Assembly (NCBI GenBank): GCA_028752905.1
Contig: JAQNBH010000010.1
Span: 12,960,484 to 13,024,483, forward strand
Length of the DNA stretch: 64,000 nucleotides
Direction: 5' to 3'
From: Cladorhizidae sp. MBARI D1340-BT2
Lineage: Eukaryota > Porifera > Demospongiae > Poecilosclerida > Cladorhizidae
Of this stretch, positions 1-14,900 are shown piece after piece. Made by a program: the position numbers and the translations under genes. The notes beneath the pieces were generated by a model. It did not search any database. It saw only the letters and a program-made list of their open reading frames with translations, and was not told the DNA's origin. Within the stretch, counting starts at the first letter, position 1, and every line of letters begins with the position of its first letter.

Positions 1-1690
1 ACCATTGAGAGCCATCTTGATTGATGCAGGAGAACTGGAGTCATCCCTATGTGCTCATAACCATTGAGAGTCATCTTGATTGATGCAGGAGAACTGGAGT
101 CATCCCTATGTGCTCATAACCATTGAGAGCCATGTTGATTGATGCAGGAGAACTAGAGTCATCCCTATGTGCTCATAACCATTGAGAGCCATCTTGATTG
201 ATGCAGGAGAACTGGAGTCATCCCTATGTGCTCATAACCATTGAGAGCCATCTTGATTGATGCAGGAGAACTGGAGTCATCCCTATGTGCTCATAACCAC
301 TGAGAGCCATCTTGATTCATGCAGGAGAACTGGAGTCATCCCTATGTGCTCATAACCATTGAGAGCCATCTTGATTGATGCAGGAGGAGAACTGGAGTCA
401 TCCCTATGTGCTCATAACCATTGAGAGCCATCTTGATTGATGCAGGAGAACTGGAGTCATCCCTATGTGCTCATAACCATTGAGAGCCATCTTGATTGAT
501 GCAGGAGAACTGGAGTCATCCCTATATACTCATAACCATTGAGAGCCATCTTGATTGATTCAGGAGAACTAGAGTCATCCCTATGTGCTCATAACCATTG
601 AGATCTTGATTGATGCAGGAGAACTGGAGTCATCCCTATGTGCTCATAACCATTGAGAGCCATCTTTATTGATGCAGGAGGAGAACTGGAGTCATCCCTA
701 TGTACTCATAACCATTGAGAGCCATCTTGATTGATGCTGGAGAACTGGAGTCATCCCTATGTGCTCATAACCATTGAGAGCCATCTTGATTGATGCAGGA
801 GAACTGGAGTCATCCCTATGTGCTCATAACCATTGAGAGCCATCTTGATTGATGCAGGAGGAGAACTGGAGTCATCCCTATGTACTCATAACCATTGAGA
901 GCCATCTTGATTGATGCTGGAGAACTGGAGTCATCCCTATGTGCTCATAACCATTGAGAGCCATCTTGATTGATACAGGAGAACTGGAGTCATCCCTATG
1001 TGCTCATAAGCCATCTTGATTGATGCAGGAGAACTGGAGTCATCCCTATGTGCTCATAACCATTGAGAGCCATCTTGATTGATGCAGGAGAACTGGAGTC
1101 ATCCCTATGTGCTCATAACCATTGAGAGCCATCTTGATAGAACTGGAGTCATCCCTATGTGCTCATAACCATTGAGAGCCATCTTGATTGATGCAGGAGA
1201 ACTGGAGTCATCCCTATGTGCTCATAACCATTGAGAGCCATCTTGATTGATGCAGGAGAACTGGAGTCATCCCTATGTGCTCATAACCATTGAGAGCCAT
1301 CTTGATTGATGCAGGAGAACTGGAGTCATCCCTATGTGCTCATAACCATTGAGAGCCATCTTGATTGATTCAGGAGAACTGGAGTTATCCCTATGTGCTC
1401 ATAACCATTGAGAGCCATCTTGATTGATGCAGGAGAACTGGAGTCATCCCTATGTGCTCATAACCATTGAGAGCCATCTTGATTGATGCAGGAGAACTGG
1501 AGTCATCCCTATGTGCTCATAACCATTGAGAGCCATCTTTATTGATGCAGGAGAACTGGAGTCATCCCTATGTACTCATAACCATTGAGAGCCATCTTGA
1601 TTGATGCAGGAGAACTGGAGTCATCCCTATGTACTCATAACAATTGAGAGCCATCTTGATTGATGCAGGAGAACTGGAGTCATCCCTATG

Positions 1691-4600
1691 TGCTGAGCTC
1701 ATAACCTTTGAGAGCCAACTTGATTGATGCAGGAGAACTGGAGTCATCCCTATGTACTCATAACCATTGAGAGCCATCTTGATTGATGCAGGAGAACTGG
1801 AGTCATCCCTATGTACTCATAACCATTGAGAGCCATCTTGATTGATGCAGGAGAACTGGAGTCATCCCTATGTACTCATAACCATTGAGAGCCATCTTGA
1901 TTGATGCAGGAGAACTGGAGTCATCCCTATGTACTCATAACCATTGAGAGACATCTTGATTGATGCAGGAGAACTGGAGTCATCCCTATGTGCTCATAAC
2001 CATTGAGAGCCATCTTGATTGATGCAGGAGAACTGGAGTCATCCCTATGTGCTCATAACCATTGAGAGCCATCTTGATTGATGCAGGAGAACTGGAGTCA
2101 TCCCTATGTGCTCATAACCATTGAGAGCCATCTTGATTGATGCAGGAGAACTGGAGTCATCCCTATGTGCTCATAACCATTGAGAGCCATCTTGATTGAT
2201 GCAGGAGAACTGGAGTCATCCCTATGTGCTCATAACCATTGAGAGCCATCTTGATTGATGCAGGAGAACTGGAGTCATCCCTATGTGCTCATGAGAGCCA
2301 TCTTGATTGATGCAGGAGAACTGGAGTCATCCCTATGTGCTCATAACCATTGAGAGCCTTCTTGATTGATGCAGGAGAACTGGAGTCATCCCTATGTGCT
2401 AATAACCATTGAGAGCCATCTTGATTGATGCAGGAGAACTGGAGTCATCCCTATGTGCTCATAGCCATTGAGAGCCATCTTGATTGATGCAGGAGAACTG
2501 GAGTCATCCCTATGTGCTCATAACCATTGAGAGCCATCTTGATTGATGCAGGAGAACTGGAGTCATCCCTATGTACTCATAACCATTGAGAGCCATCTTG
2601 ATTGATGCAGGAGAACTGGAGTCATCCCTATGTGCTCATAACCATTGAGAGCCTTCTTGATTGATGCAGGAGAACTCGAGTCATCCCTATGTACTCATAA
2701 CAATTGAGAGCCATCTTGATTGATGCAGGAGAACTGGAGTCATCCCTATGTGCTGAGCTCATAACCATTGAGAGCCAACTTGATTGATGCAGGAGAACTG
2801 GAATCATCCCTATGTACTCATAACCATTGAGAGCCATCTTGATTGATGCAGGTGAACTGGAGTCATCCCTATGTACTCATAACCATTGAGAGCCATCTTG
2901 ATTGAAGCAGGAGAACTGGAGTCATCCCTATGTGCTCATAACCATTGAGAGCCATCTTGATTGATTCAGGAGAACTGGAGTCATCCCTATGTGCTCATAA
3001 CCATTGAGAGCCATCTTGATTGATGCAGGAGAACTGGAGTCATCCCTATGTGCTAATAACCATTGAGAGCCATCTTGATTGATGCAGGAGAACTGGAGTC
3101 ATCCCTATGTGCTCATAACCATTGAGAGCCATCTTGATTGATGCAGGAGAACTGGAGTCATCCCTATGTGCTCATAACCATTGAGAGCCATCTTGATTGA
3201 TGCAGCAGAACTGGAGTCATCCCTATGTGCTCATAACCATTGAGAGCCATCTTGATTGATGCTGGAGAACTGGAGTCATCCCTATGTGCTCATAACCATT
3301 GAGAGCCATCTTGATTGATGCAGGAGAACTGGAGTCATCCCTATGTGCTCATAACCATTGAGAGCCATCTTGATTGATGCAGGAGGAGAACTTAAGTCAT
3401 CCCTATGTACTCATAACCATTGAGAGCCATCTTGATTGATGCTGGAGAACTGGAGTCATCGCTATGTGCTCATAACCATTGAGAGCCATCTCGATTGATG
3501 CAGGAGAACTGGAGTCATCCCTATGTACTCATAACCATTGAGAGACATCTTGATTGATGCAGGAGAACTGGAGTCATCCCTATGTGCTCATAACCATTGA
3601 GAGCCATCTTGATTGATGCAGGAGAACTGGAGTCATCCCTATGTGCTCATAACCATTGAGAGCCATCTTGATTGATGCAGGAGAACTGGAGTCATCCCTA
3701 TGTGCTCATAACCATTGAGAGCCATCTTGATTGATGCAGGAGAACTGGAGTCATCCCTATGTGCTCATAACCATTGAGAGCCATCTTGATTGATGCAGGA
3801 GAACTGGAGTCATCCCTATGTGCTCATAACCATTGAGAGCCATCTTGATTGATGCAGGAGAACTGGAGTCATCCCTATGTGCTCATAACCATTGAGAGCC
3901 ATCTTGATTGATGCAGGAGAACTGGAGTCATCCCTATGTGCTCATAACCATTGAGAGCCATCTTGATTGATGCAGGAGAACTGGAGTCATCCCTATGTGC
4001 TCATAACCATTGAGAGCCTTCTTGATTGATGCAGGAGAACTGGAGTCATCCCTATGTGCTCATAACCATTGAGAGCCATCTTGATTGATGCAGGAGAACT
4101 GGAGTCATCCCTATGTGCTCATAGCCATTGAGAGCCATCTTGATTGATGCAGGAGAACTGGAGTCATCCCTATGTGCTCGTAACCATTGAGAGCCATCTT
4201 GATTGATGCAGGAGAACTGGAGTCATCCCTATGTGCTCATAACCATTGAGAGCCTTCTTGATTGATGCAGGAGAACTCGAGTCATCCCTATGTACTCATA
4301 ACAATTGAGAGCCATCTTGATTGATGCAGGAGAACTGGAGTCATCCCTATGTGCTGAGCTCATAACCATTGAGAGACAACTTGATTGATGCAGGAGAACT
4401 GGAGTCATCCCTATGTGCTCATAACCATTGAGAGCCATCTTGATTGATGCAGGAGAACTGGAGTCATCCCTATGTGCTCATAACCATTGAGAGCCATCTT
4501 GATTGATGCAGGAGAACTGGAGTCATCCCTATGTGCTCATAACCATTGAGAGCCATCTTGATTGATGCAGGAGAACTGGAGTCATCCCTATGTGCTCATA

Positions 4601-7600
4601 ACCATTGAGAGCCATCTTGATTGATGCAGGAGAACTGGAGTCATCCCTATGTGCTCATAACCATTGAGAGCCTTCTTGATTGATGCAGGAGAACTGGAGT
4701 CATCCCTATGTGCTCATAACCATTGAGAGCCATCTTGATTGATGCAGGAGAACTGGAGTCATCCCTATGTGCTCATAGCCATTGAGAGCCATCTTGATTG
4801 ATGCAGGAGAACTGGAGTCATCCCTATGTGCTCGTAACCATTGAGAGCCATCTTGATTGATGCAGGAGAACTGGAGTCATCCCTATGTGCTCATAACCAT
4901 TGAGAGCCTTCTTGATTGATGCAGGAGAACTCGAGTCATCCCTATGTACTCATAACAATTGAGAGCCATCTTGATTGATGCAGGAGAACTGGAGTCATCC
5001 CTATGTGCTGAGCTCATAACCATTGAGAGACAACTTGATTGATGCAGGAGAACTGGAGTCATCCCTATGTGCTCATAACCATTGAGAGCCATCTTGATTG
5101 ATGCAGGAGAACTGGAGTCATCCCTATGTGCTCATAACCATTGAGAGCCATCTTGATTGATGCAGGAGAACTGGAGTCATCCCTATGTGCTCATAACCAT
5201 TGAGAGCCATCTTGATTGATGCAGGAGAACTGGAGTCATCCCTATGTGCTCATAACCATTGAGAGCCATCTTGATTGATGTAGGAGAACTGGAGTCATCC
5301 CTATGTGCTCATAACCATTGAGAGCCATCTTGATTGATGCAGGAGAACTGGAGTCATCCCTATGTGCTCATAACCATTGAGAGCCATCTTGATTGATGCA
5401 GGAGAACTGGAGTCATCCCTATGTGCTCATAACCATTGAGAGCCATCTTGATTGATGCAGGAGAACTGGAGTCATCCCTATGTGCTCATAACCATTGAGA
5501 GCCTTCTTGATTGATGCAGGAGAACTGGAGTCATCCCTATGTGCTCATAACCATTGAGAGCCATCTTGATTGATGCAGGAGAACTGGAGTCATCCCTATG
5601 TGCTCATAGCCATTGAGAGCCATCTTGATTGATGCAGGAGAACTGGAGTCATCCCTATGTGCTCATAACCATTGAGAGCCATCTTGATTGATGCAGGAGA
5701 ACTGGAGTCATCCCTATGTGCTCATAACCATTGAGAGCCATCTTGATTGATGCAGGAGAACTGGAGTCATCCCTATGTGCTCATAACCATTGAGAGCCTT
5801 CTTGATTGATGCAGGAGAACTCGAGTCATCCCTATGTACTCATAACAATTGAGAGCCATCTTGATTGATGCAGGAGAACTGGAGTCATCCCTATGTGCTG
5901 AGCTCATAACCTTTGAGAGCCAACTTGATTGATGCAGGAGAACTGGAGTCATCCCTATGTACTCATAACCATTGAGAGCCATCTTGATTGATGCAGGAGA
6001 ACTGGAGTCATCCCTATGTGCTCATAACCATTGAGAGCCTTCTTGATTGATGCAGGAGAACTCGAGTCATCCCTATGTACTCATAACAATTGAGAGCCAT
6101 CTTGATTGATGCAGGAGAACTGGAGTCATCCCTATGTGCTGAGCTCATAACCTTTGAGAGCCAACTTGATTGATGCAGGAGAACTGGAGTCATCCCTATG
6201 TACTCATAACCATTGAGAGCCATCTTGATTGATGCAGGAGAACTGGAGTCATCCCTATGTACTCATAACCATTGAGAGCCATCTTGATTGATGCAGGAGA
6301 ACTGGAGTCATCCCTATGTACTCATAACCATTGAGAGCCATCTTGATTGATGCAGGAGAACTGGAGTCATCCCTATGTACTCATAACCATTGAGAGACAT
6401 CTTGATTGATGCAGGAGAACTGGAGTCATCCCTATGTGCTCATAACCATTGAGAGCCATCTTGATTGATGCAGGAGAACTGGAGTCATCCCTATGTGCTC
6501 ATAACCATTGAGAGCCATCTTGATTGATGCAGGAGAACTGGAGTCATCCCTATGTGCTGAGCTCATAACCATTGAGAGCCAACTTGATTGATGCAGGAGA
6601 ACTGGAATCATCCCTATGTACTCATAACCATTGAGAGCCATCTTGATTGATGCAGGAGAACTGGAGTCATCCCTATGTACTCATAACCATTGAGAGCCAT
6701 CTTGATTGAAGCAGGAGAACTGGAGTCATCCCTATGTGCTCATAACCATTGAGAGCCATCTTGATTGATTCAGGAGAACTGGAGTCATTCCTATGTGCTC
6801 ATAACCATTGAGAGCCATCTTGATTGATGCAGGAGAACTGGAGTCATCCCTATGTGCTAATAACCATTGAGAGCCATCTTGATTGATGCAGGAGAACTGG
6901 AGTCATCCCTATGTGCTCATAACCATTGAGAGCCATCTTGATTGATGCAGGAGAACTGGAGTCATCCCTATGTGCTCATAACCATTGAGAGCCATCTTGA
7001 TTGATGCAGCAGAACTGGAGTCATCCCTATGTGCTCATAACCATTGAGAGCCATCTTGATTGATGCTGGAGAACTGGAGTCATCCCTATGTGCTCATAAC
7101 CATTGAGAGCCATCTTGATTGATGCAGGAGAACTGGAGTCATCCCTATGTGCTCATAACCATTGAGAGCCATCTTGATTGATGCAGGAGGAGAACTTGAG
7201 TCATCCCTATGTACTCATAACCATTGAGAGCCATCTTGATTGATGCTGGAGAACTGGAGTCATCGCTATGTGCTCATAACCATTGAGAGCCATCTCGATT
7301 GATGCAGGAGAACTGGAGTCATCCCTATGTACTCATAACCATTGAGAGACATCTTGATTGATGCAGGAGAACTGGAGTCATCCCTATGTGCTCATAACCA
7401 TTGAGAGCCATCTTGATTGATGCAGGAGAACTGGAGTCATCCCTATGTGCTCATAACCATTGAGAGCCATCTTGATTGATGCAGGAGAACTGGAGTCATC
7501 CCTATGTGCTCATAACCATTGAGAGCCATCTTGATTGATGCAGGAGAACTGGAGTCATCCCTATGTGCTCATAACCATTGAGAGCCATCTTGATTGATGC

Positions 7601-10491
7601 AGGAGAACTGGAGTCATCCCTATGTGCTCATAACCATTGAGAGCCATCTTGATTGATGCAGGAGAACTGGAGTCATCCCTATGTGCTCATAACCATTGAG
7701 AGCCATCTTGATTGATGCAGGAGAACTGGAGTCATCCCTATGTGCTCATAACCATTGAGAGCCATCTTGATTGATGCAGGAGAACTGGAGTCATCCCTAT
7801 GTGCTCATAACCATTGAGAGCCTTCTTGATTGATGCAGGAGAACTGGAGTCATCCCTATGTGCTCATAACCATTGAGAGCCATCTTGATTGATGCAGGAG
7901 AACTGGAGTCATCCCTATGTGCTCATAGCCATTGAGAGCCATCTTGATTGATGCAGGAGAACTGGAGTCATCCCTATGTGCTCGTAACCATTGAGAGCCA
8001 TCTTGATTGATGCAGGAGAACTGGAGTCATCCCTATGTGCTCATAACCATTGAGAGCCTTCTTGATTGATGCAGGAGAACTCGAGTCATCCCTATGTACT
8101 CATAACAATTGAGAGCCATCTTGATTGATGCAGGAGAACTGGAGTCATCCCTATGTGCTGAGCTCATAACCATTGAGAGACAACTTGATTGATGCAGGAG
8201 AACTGGAGTCATCCCTATGTGCTCATAACCATTGAGAGCCATCTTGATTGATGCAGGAGAACTGGAGTCATCCCTATGTGCTCATAACCATTGAGAGCCA
8301 TCTTGATTGATGCAGGAGAACTGGAGTCATCCCTATGTGCTCATAAGCATTGAGAGCCATCTTGATTGATGCAGGAGAACTGGAGTCATCCCTATGTGCT
8401 CATAACCATTGAGAGCCATCTTGATTGATGCAGGAGAACTGGAGTCATCCCTATGTGCTCATAACCATTGAGAGCCTTCTTGATTGATGCAGGAGAACTG
8501 GAGTCATCCCTATGTGCTCATAACCATTGAGAGCCATCTTGATTGATGCAGGAGAACTGGAGTCATCCCTATGTGCTCATAGCCATTGAGAGCCATCTTG
8601 ATTGATGCAGGAGAACTGGAGTCATCCCTATGTGCTCGTAACCATTGAGAGCCATCTTGATTGATGCAGGAGAACTGGAGTCATCCCTATGTGCTCATAA
8701 CCATTGAGAGCCTTCTTGATTGATGCAGGAGAACTCGAGTCATCCCTATGTACTCATAACAATTGAGAGCCATCTTGATTGATGCAGGAGAACTGGAGTC
8801 ATCCCTATGTGCTGAGCTCATAACCATTGAGAGACAACTTGATTGATGCAGGAGAACTGGAGTCATCCCTATGTGCTCATAACCATTGAGAGCCATCTTG
8901 ATTGATGCAGGAGAACTGGAGTCATCCCTATGTGCTCATAACCATTGAGAGCCATCTTGATTGATGCAGGAGAACTGGAGTCATCCCTATGTGCTCATAA
9001 CCATTGAGAGCCATCTTGATTGATGCAGGAGAACTGGAGTCATCCCTATGTGCTCATAACCATTGAGAGCCATCTTGATTGATGTAGGAGAACTGGAGTC
9101 ATCCCTATGTGCTCATAACCATTGAGAGCCATCTTGATTGATGCAGGAGAACTGGAGTCATCCCTATGTGCTCATAACCATTGAGAGCCATCTTGATTGA
9201 TGCAGGAGAACTGGAGTCATCCCTATGTGCTCATAACCATTGAGAGCCATCTTGATTGATGCAGGAGAACTGGAGTCATCCCTATGTGCTCATAACCATT
9301 GAGAGCCTTCTTGATTGATGCAGGAGAACTGGAGTCATCCCTATGTGCTCATAACCATTGAGAGCCATCTTGATTGATGCAGGAGAACTGGAGTCATCCC
9401 TATGTGCTCATAGCCATTGAGAGCCATCTTGATTGATGCAGGAGAACTGGAGTCATCCCTATGTGCTCATACCCATTGAGAGCCATCTTGATTGATGCAG
9501 GAGAACTGGAGTCATCCCTATGTGCTCATAACCATTGAGAGCCATCTTGATTGATGCAGGAGAACTGGAGTCATCCCTATGTGCTCATAACCATTGAGAG
9601 CCTTCTTGATTGATGCAGGAGAACTCGAGTCATCCCTATGTACTCATAACAATTGAGAGCCATCTTGATTGATGCAGGAGAACTGGAGTCATCCCTATGT
9701 GCTGAGCTCATAACCTTTGAGAGCCAACTTGATTGATGCAGGAGAACTGGAGTCATCCCTATGTACTCATAACCATTGAGAGCCATCTTGATTGATGCAG
9801 GAGAACTGGAGTCATCCCTATGTGCTCATAACCATTGAGAGCCTTCTTGATTGATGCAGGAGAACTCGAGTCATCCCTATGTACTCATAACAATTGAGAG
9901 CCATCTTGATTGATGCAGGAGAACTGGAGTCATCCCTATGTGCTGAGCTCATAACCTTTGAGAGCCAACTTGATTGATGTAGGAGAACTGGAGTCATCCC
10001 TATGTACTCATAACCATTGAGAGCCATCTTGATTGATGCAGGAGAACTGGAGTCATCCCTATGTGCTCATAACCATTGAGAGCCATCTTGATTGATGCAG
10101 GAGAACTGGAGTCATCCCTATGTGCTCATAACCATTGAGAGCCTTCTTGATTGATGCAGGAGAACTCGAGTCATCCCTATGTACTCATAACAATTGAGAG
10201 CCATCTTGATTGATGCAGGAGAACTGGAGTCATCCCTATGTGCTGAGCTCATAACCTTTGAGAGCCAACTTGATTGATGCAGGAGAACTGGAGTCATCCC
10301 TATGTACTCATAACCATTGAGAGCCATCTTGATTGATGCAGGAGAACTGGAGTCATCCCTATGTGCTCATAACCATTGAGAGCCTTCTTGATTGATGCAG
10401 GAGAACTCGAGTCATCCCTATGTACTCATAACAATTGAGAGCCATCTTGATTGATGCAGGAGAACTGGAGTCATCCCTATGTGCTGAGCTC
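1691..10491. other. Thirteen hAT-excision-like 5-bp scars in satellite monomers
   Basis: The decamer TGCTGAGCTC replaces TGCTC at 1691, 2751, 4352, 5006, 5896, 6137, 6555, 8156, 8810, 9700, 9941, 10241 and 10482 (first bases). The position in the monomer (51-55) is exactly where the four transposons are inserted. Two tandem TGCTC copies would read TGCTCTGCTC; the scar differs only at the two central bases, CT to GA, each replaced by its complement. hAT transposases cut through hairpins on the flanking DNA, and rejoining commonly leaves duplicated targets with complemented junction bases. Most of these monomers also share the flanking variants of the transposon sites (CCTTCTTG, ACTCGAG and ACAATTG to the left; CCAACTTG or ACAACTTG to the right). 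The sequence is seen directly; excision as the cause is inference. Confidence 0.8.
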
Positions 10492-10776
10492 ATAACCTTT
10501 GAGAGCCAACTTGATTGATGCAGGAGAACTGGAGTCATCCCTATGTACTCATAACCATTGAGAGCCATCTTGATTGATGCAGGAGAACTGGAGTCATCCC
10601 TATGTACTCATAACCATTGAGAGCCATCTTGATTGATGCAGGAGAACTGGAGTCATCCCTATGTACTCATAACCATTGAGAGCCATCTTGATTGATGCAG
10701 GAGAACTGGAGTCATCCCTATGTACTCATAACCATTGAGAGACATCTTGATTGATGCAGGAGAACTGGAGTCATCC
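2628..10776. repeat. 3804-bp higher-order duplication (two copies)
   Basis: Rare variants recur at an offset of exactly 3804 bp: the footprints at 2751, 4352, 5006 and 5896 match 6555, 8156, 8810 and 9700. GAATCATCC, GATTGAAGCAGG, GATTGATTCAGG, GCAGCAGAAC, TCATCGC and CATCTCG also appear in the same order in both copies. The first copy spans about 2.63-6.43 kb and the second about 6.43-10.78 kb. The second is about 541 bp longer, through an extra round of the 241/300-bp subrepeats at 9577-10568. The period decomposes exactly as 64 monomers (3776) plus five 5-bp scars (25) plus one 3-bp GGA insertion. Inside it are smaller repeats of 654 bp (11 monomers plus 5) and 241 bp (4 monomers plus 5). 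The edges are approximate because they fall in near-identical monomers. Confidence 0.92.
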
Positions 10777-11410
10777 CTATGTGCTCATAACCATTGAGAG
10801 CCATCTTGATTGATGCAGGAGAACTGGAGTCATCCCTATGTGCTCATAACCATTGAGAGCCATCTTGATTGATGCAGGAGAACTGGAGTCATCCCTATGT
10901 GTCATAACCATTGAGAGCCATCTTGATTGATGCAGGAGAACTGGAGTCATCCCTATGTACTCATAACAATTGAGAGCCATCTTGATTGATGCAGGAGAAC
11001 TGGAGTCATCCCTATGTGCTCATAACCATTGAGAGCCATCTTGATTGATGCAGGAGAACTGGAGTCATCCCTATGTGCTCATAACCATTGAGAGCCATCT
11101 TGATTGATGCAGGAGAACTGGAGTCATCCCTATGTGCTCATAACCATTGAGAGCCATCTTGATTGATGCAGGAGAACTGGAGTCATCCCTATGTGCTCAT
11201 AATCATTGAGAGCCATCTTGATTGATGCAGGAGAACTGGAGTCATCCCTATGTGCTCATAACCATTGAGAGCCATCTTGATTGATGCAGGAGAACTGGAG
11301 TCATCCCTATGTGCTCATAAGCCATCTTGATTGATGCAGGAAAACTGGAGTCATCCCTATGTGCTCATAACCATTGAGAGCCATCTTGATTGATGCAGGA
11401 GAACTGGAGT

Positions 11411-12950
11411 CATCCCTGTGTGCTCATAACCATTGAGAGCCATCTTGATTGATGCAGGAGAACTGGAGTCATCCCTGTGTGCTCATAACCATTGAGAGCC
11501 ATCTTGATTGATGCAGGAGAACTGGAGTCATCCCTATGTGCTCATAACCATTGAGAGCCATCTTGATTGATGCAGGAGAACTGGAGTCATCCCTATGTGC
11601 TCATAACCATTGAGAGCCATCTTGATTGATGCAGGAGAACTGGAGTCATCCCTATGTGCTCATAACCATTGAGAGCCATCTTGATTGATGCAGGAGAACT
11701 GGAGTCATCCCTATGTGCTCATAACCATTGAGAGCCATCTTGATTGATGCAGGAGAACTGGAGTCATCCCTATGTACTCATAACCATTGAGAGCCATCTT
11801 GATTGATTCAGGAGAACTAGAGTCATCCCTATGTGCTCATAACCATTGAGAGCCATCTTGATTGATGCAGGAGAACTGGAGTCATCCCTATGTGCTCATA
11901 ACCATTGAGAGCCATCTTGATTGATGCAGGAGAACTGGAGTCATCCCTATGTGCTCATAACCATTGAGAGCCATCTTTATTGATGCAGGAGGAGAACTGG
12001 AGTCATCCCTATGTACTCATAACCATTGAGAGCCATCTTGATTGATGCAGGTGAACTGGAGTCATCCCTATGTGCTCATAACCATTGAGAGCCATCTTGA
12101 TTGATGCAGGAGAACTGGAGTCATCCCTATGTGCTCATAACCATTGAGAGCCATCTTGATTGATGCAGGAGAACTGGAGTCATCCCTGTGTGCTCATAAC
12201 CATTGAGAGCCATCTTGATTGATGCAGGAGAACTGGAGTCATCCCTATGTGCTCATAACCATTGAGAGCCATCTTGATTGATGCAGGAGAACTGGAGTCA
12301 TCCCTATGTGCTCATAACCATTGAGAGCCATCTTGATTGATGCAGGAGAACTGGAGTCATCCCTATGTGCTCATAACCATTGAGAGCCATCTTGATTGAT
12401 GCAGGAGAACTGGAGTCATCCCTATGTGCTCATAACCATTGAGAGCCATCTTGATTGATGCAGGAGAACTGGAGTCATCCCTATGTGCTCATAACCATTG
12501 AGAGCCATCTTGATTGATGCAGGAGAACTGGAGTCATCCCTATGTACTCATAACCATTGAGAGCCATCTTGATTGATTCAGGAGAACTAGAGTCATCCCT
12601 ATGTGCTCATAACCATTGAGAGCCATCTTGATTGATGCAGGAGAACTGGAGTCATCCCTATGTGCTCATAACCATTGAGAGCCATCTTGATTGATGCAGG
12701 AGAACTGGAGTCATCCCTATGTGCTCATAACCATTGAGAGCCATCTTTATTGATGCAGGAGGAGAACTGGAGTCATCCCTATGTACTCATAACCATTGAG
12801 AGCCATCTTGATTGATGCAGGTGAACTGGAGTCATCCCTATGTGCTCATAACCATTGAGAGCCATCTTGATTGATGCAGGAGAACTGGAGTCATCCCTAT
12901 GTGCTCATAACCATTGAGAGCCATCTTGATTGATGCAGGAGGAGAACTGG
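11411..12950. repeat. 770-bp tandem duplication of satellite
   Basis: Variants CATCCCTGTG (11411, 12181), GATTGATTCAGG (11801, 12571), CTTTATTG with the GGA insertion, and CAGGTGAACTGG (GTGAACTGG at 12051, 12821) recur at an offset of exactly 770 bp, which is 13 monomers (767) plus the 3-bp insertion. The two copies are adjacent, about 11411-12180 and 12181-12950. The edges are approximate. Confidence 0.85.
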
Positions 12951-13319
12951 AGTCATTCCTATGTACTCATAACCATTGAGAGCCATCTTGATTGATGCTG
13001 GAGAACTGGAGTCATCTCTATGTGCTCATAACCATTGAGAGCCATCTTGATTGATGCAGGAGAACTGGAGTCATCCCTATGTGCTCATAACCATTGAGAG
13101 CCATCTTGATTGATGCAGGAGAACTGGAGTCATCCCTATGTGCTCATAACCATTGAGAGCCATCTTGATTGATGCAGGAGAACTGGAGTCATCCCTATGT
13201 GCTCATAACCATTGAGAGCCATCTTGATTGATGCAGGAGAACTGGAGTCATCCCTATGTGCTCATAACCATTGAGAGCCATCTTGATTGATACAGGAGAA
13301 CTGGAGTCATCCCTATGTG

Positions 13320-14900
13320 CTCATAACCATTGAGAGTCATCTTAATTGATGCAGGAGAACTGGAGTCATCCCTATGTGCTCATAACCATTGAGAGTCATC
13401 TTGATTGATGCAGGAGGAGAACTGGAGTCATCCCTATGTGCTCATAACCATTGAGAGCCATCTTGATTGATGCAGGAGAACTAGAGTCATCCCTATGTGC
13501 TTATAACCATTGAGAGCCATCTTGATTGATGCAGGAGAACTGGAGTCATCCCTATGTGCTCATAACCATTGAGAGCCATCTTGATTGATGCAGGAGGAGA
13601 ACTGGAGTCATCCCTATGTGCTCATAACCATTGAGAGCCATCTTGATTGATGCAGGAGAACTGGAGTCATCCCTATGTGCTGATAACCATTGAGAGCCAT
13701 CTTGATTGATGCAGGAGAACTGGAGTCATCCCTATGTACTCATAACCATTGAGAGCCATCTTGATTGTTGCAGGAGAACTGGAGTCATCCCTATGTGCTC
13801 ATAACCATTGAGAGTCATCTTGATTGATGCAGGAGAACTGGAGTCATCCCTATGTGCTCATAACCATTGAGAGCCATCTTGATTGATGCAGGAGAACTGG
13901 AGTCATCCCTATGTGCTCATAACCATTGAGAGCCATCTTGATTGATGCAGGAGAACTGGAGTCATCCCTATGTGCTCATAACCATGGAGAGCCATCTTGA
14001 TTGATGCAGGAGAACTGGAGTCATCCCTATGTGCTCATAACCATTGAGAGCCATCTTGATTGATGCAGGAGAACTGGAGTCATCCCTATGTGCTCATAAC
14101 CATTGAGAGCCATCTTGATTGATGCAGGAGAACTGGAGTCATCCCTATGTGCTCATAACCATTGAGAGCCATCTTGATTGATGCAGGAGAACTGGAGTCA
14201 TCCCTATGTGCTCATAACCATTGAGAGCCATCTTGATTGATGCAGGAGAACTGGAGTCATCCCTATGTGCTCATAACCATTGAGAGCCATCTTGATTGAT
14301 GCAGGAGAACAGGAGTCATCCCTATGTGCTCATAACCATTGTGAGCCATCTTGATTGATGCAGGAGAACTGGAGTCATCCCTATGTGCTCATAACCATTG
14401 AGAGCCATCTTGATTGATGCAGGAGAACTGGAGTCATCCCTATGTGCTCATAACCATTGAGAGCCATCTTGATTGATGCAGGAGAACTGGAGTCATCCCT
14501 ATGTGCTCATAACCATTGAGAGCCATCTTGATTGATGCAGGAGAACTGGAGTCATCCCTATGTGCTCATAACCATTGAGAGCCATCTTTATTGATGCAGG
14601 AGGAGAACTGGAGTCATCCCTATGTACTCATAACCATTGAGAGCCATCTTGATTGATGCTGGAGAACTAGAGTCATCCCTATGTGCTCATAACCATTGAG
14701 AGCCATCTTGATTGATGCAGGAGAACTGGAGTCATCCCTATGTGTGCTCATAACCATTGAGAGCCATCTTGATTGATGCAGGAGGAGAACGGGAGTCATT
14801 CCTATGTGCTCATAACCATTGAGAGCCATCTTGATTGATACTGGAGAACTGGAGTCATCCCTATGTGCTCATAACCATTGAGAGCCATCGTGTTTGATAC
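13320..14900. repeat. Satellite segment duplicated at 22.4-24.05 kb (copy A)
   Basis: The ordered variants TCATCTTAATTG, TGCTTATAACC, TGCTGATAACC, GATTGTTGCAGG, ACCATGGAGAG, GAACAGGAG, CTTTATTG with a GGA insertion, TGTGTGCTC and CATCGTGTTTG recur from about 22395 on. The offset is 9074 bp before 23.16 kb and 9124 bp after it. The 50-bp change equals one truncated monomer (CATAAGCCATC at 23171) gained in copy B. The duplication is therefore dispersed within the array rather than adjacent. Confidence 0.88.
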
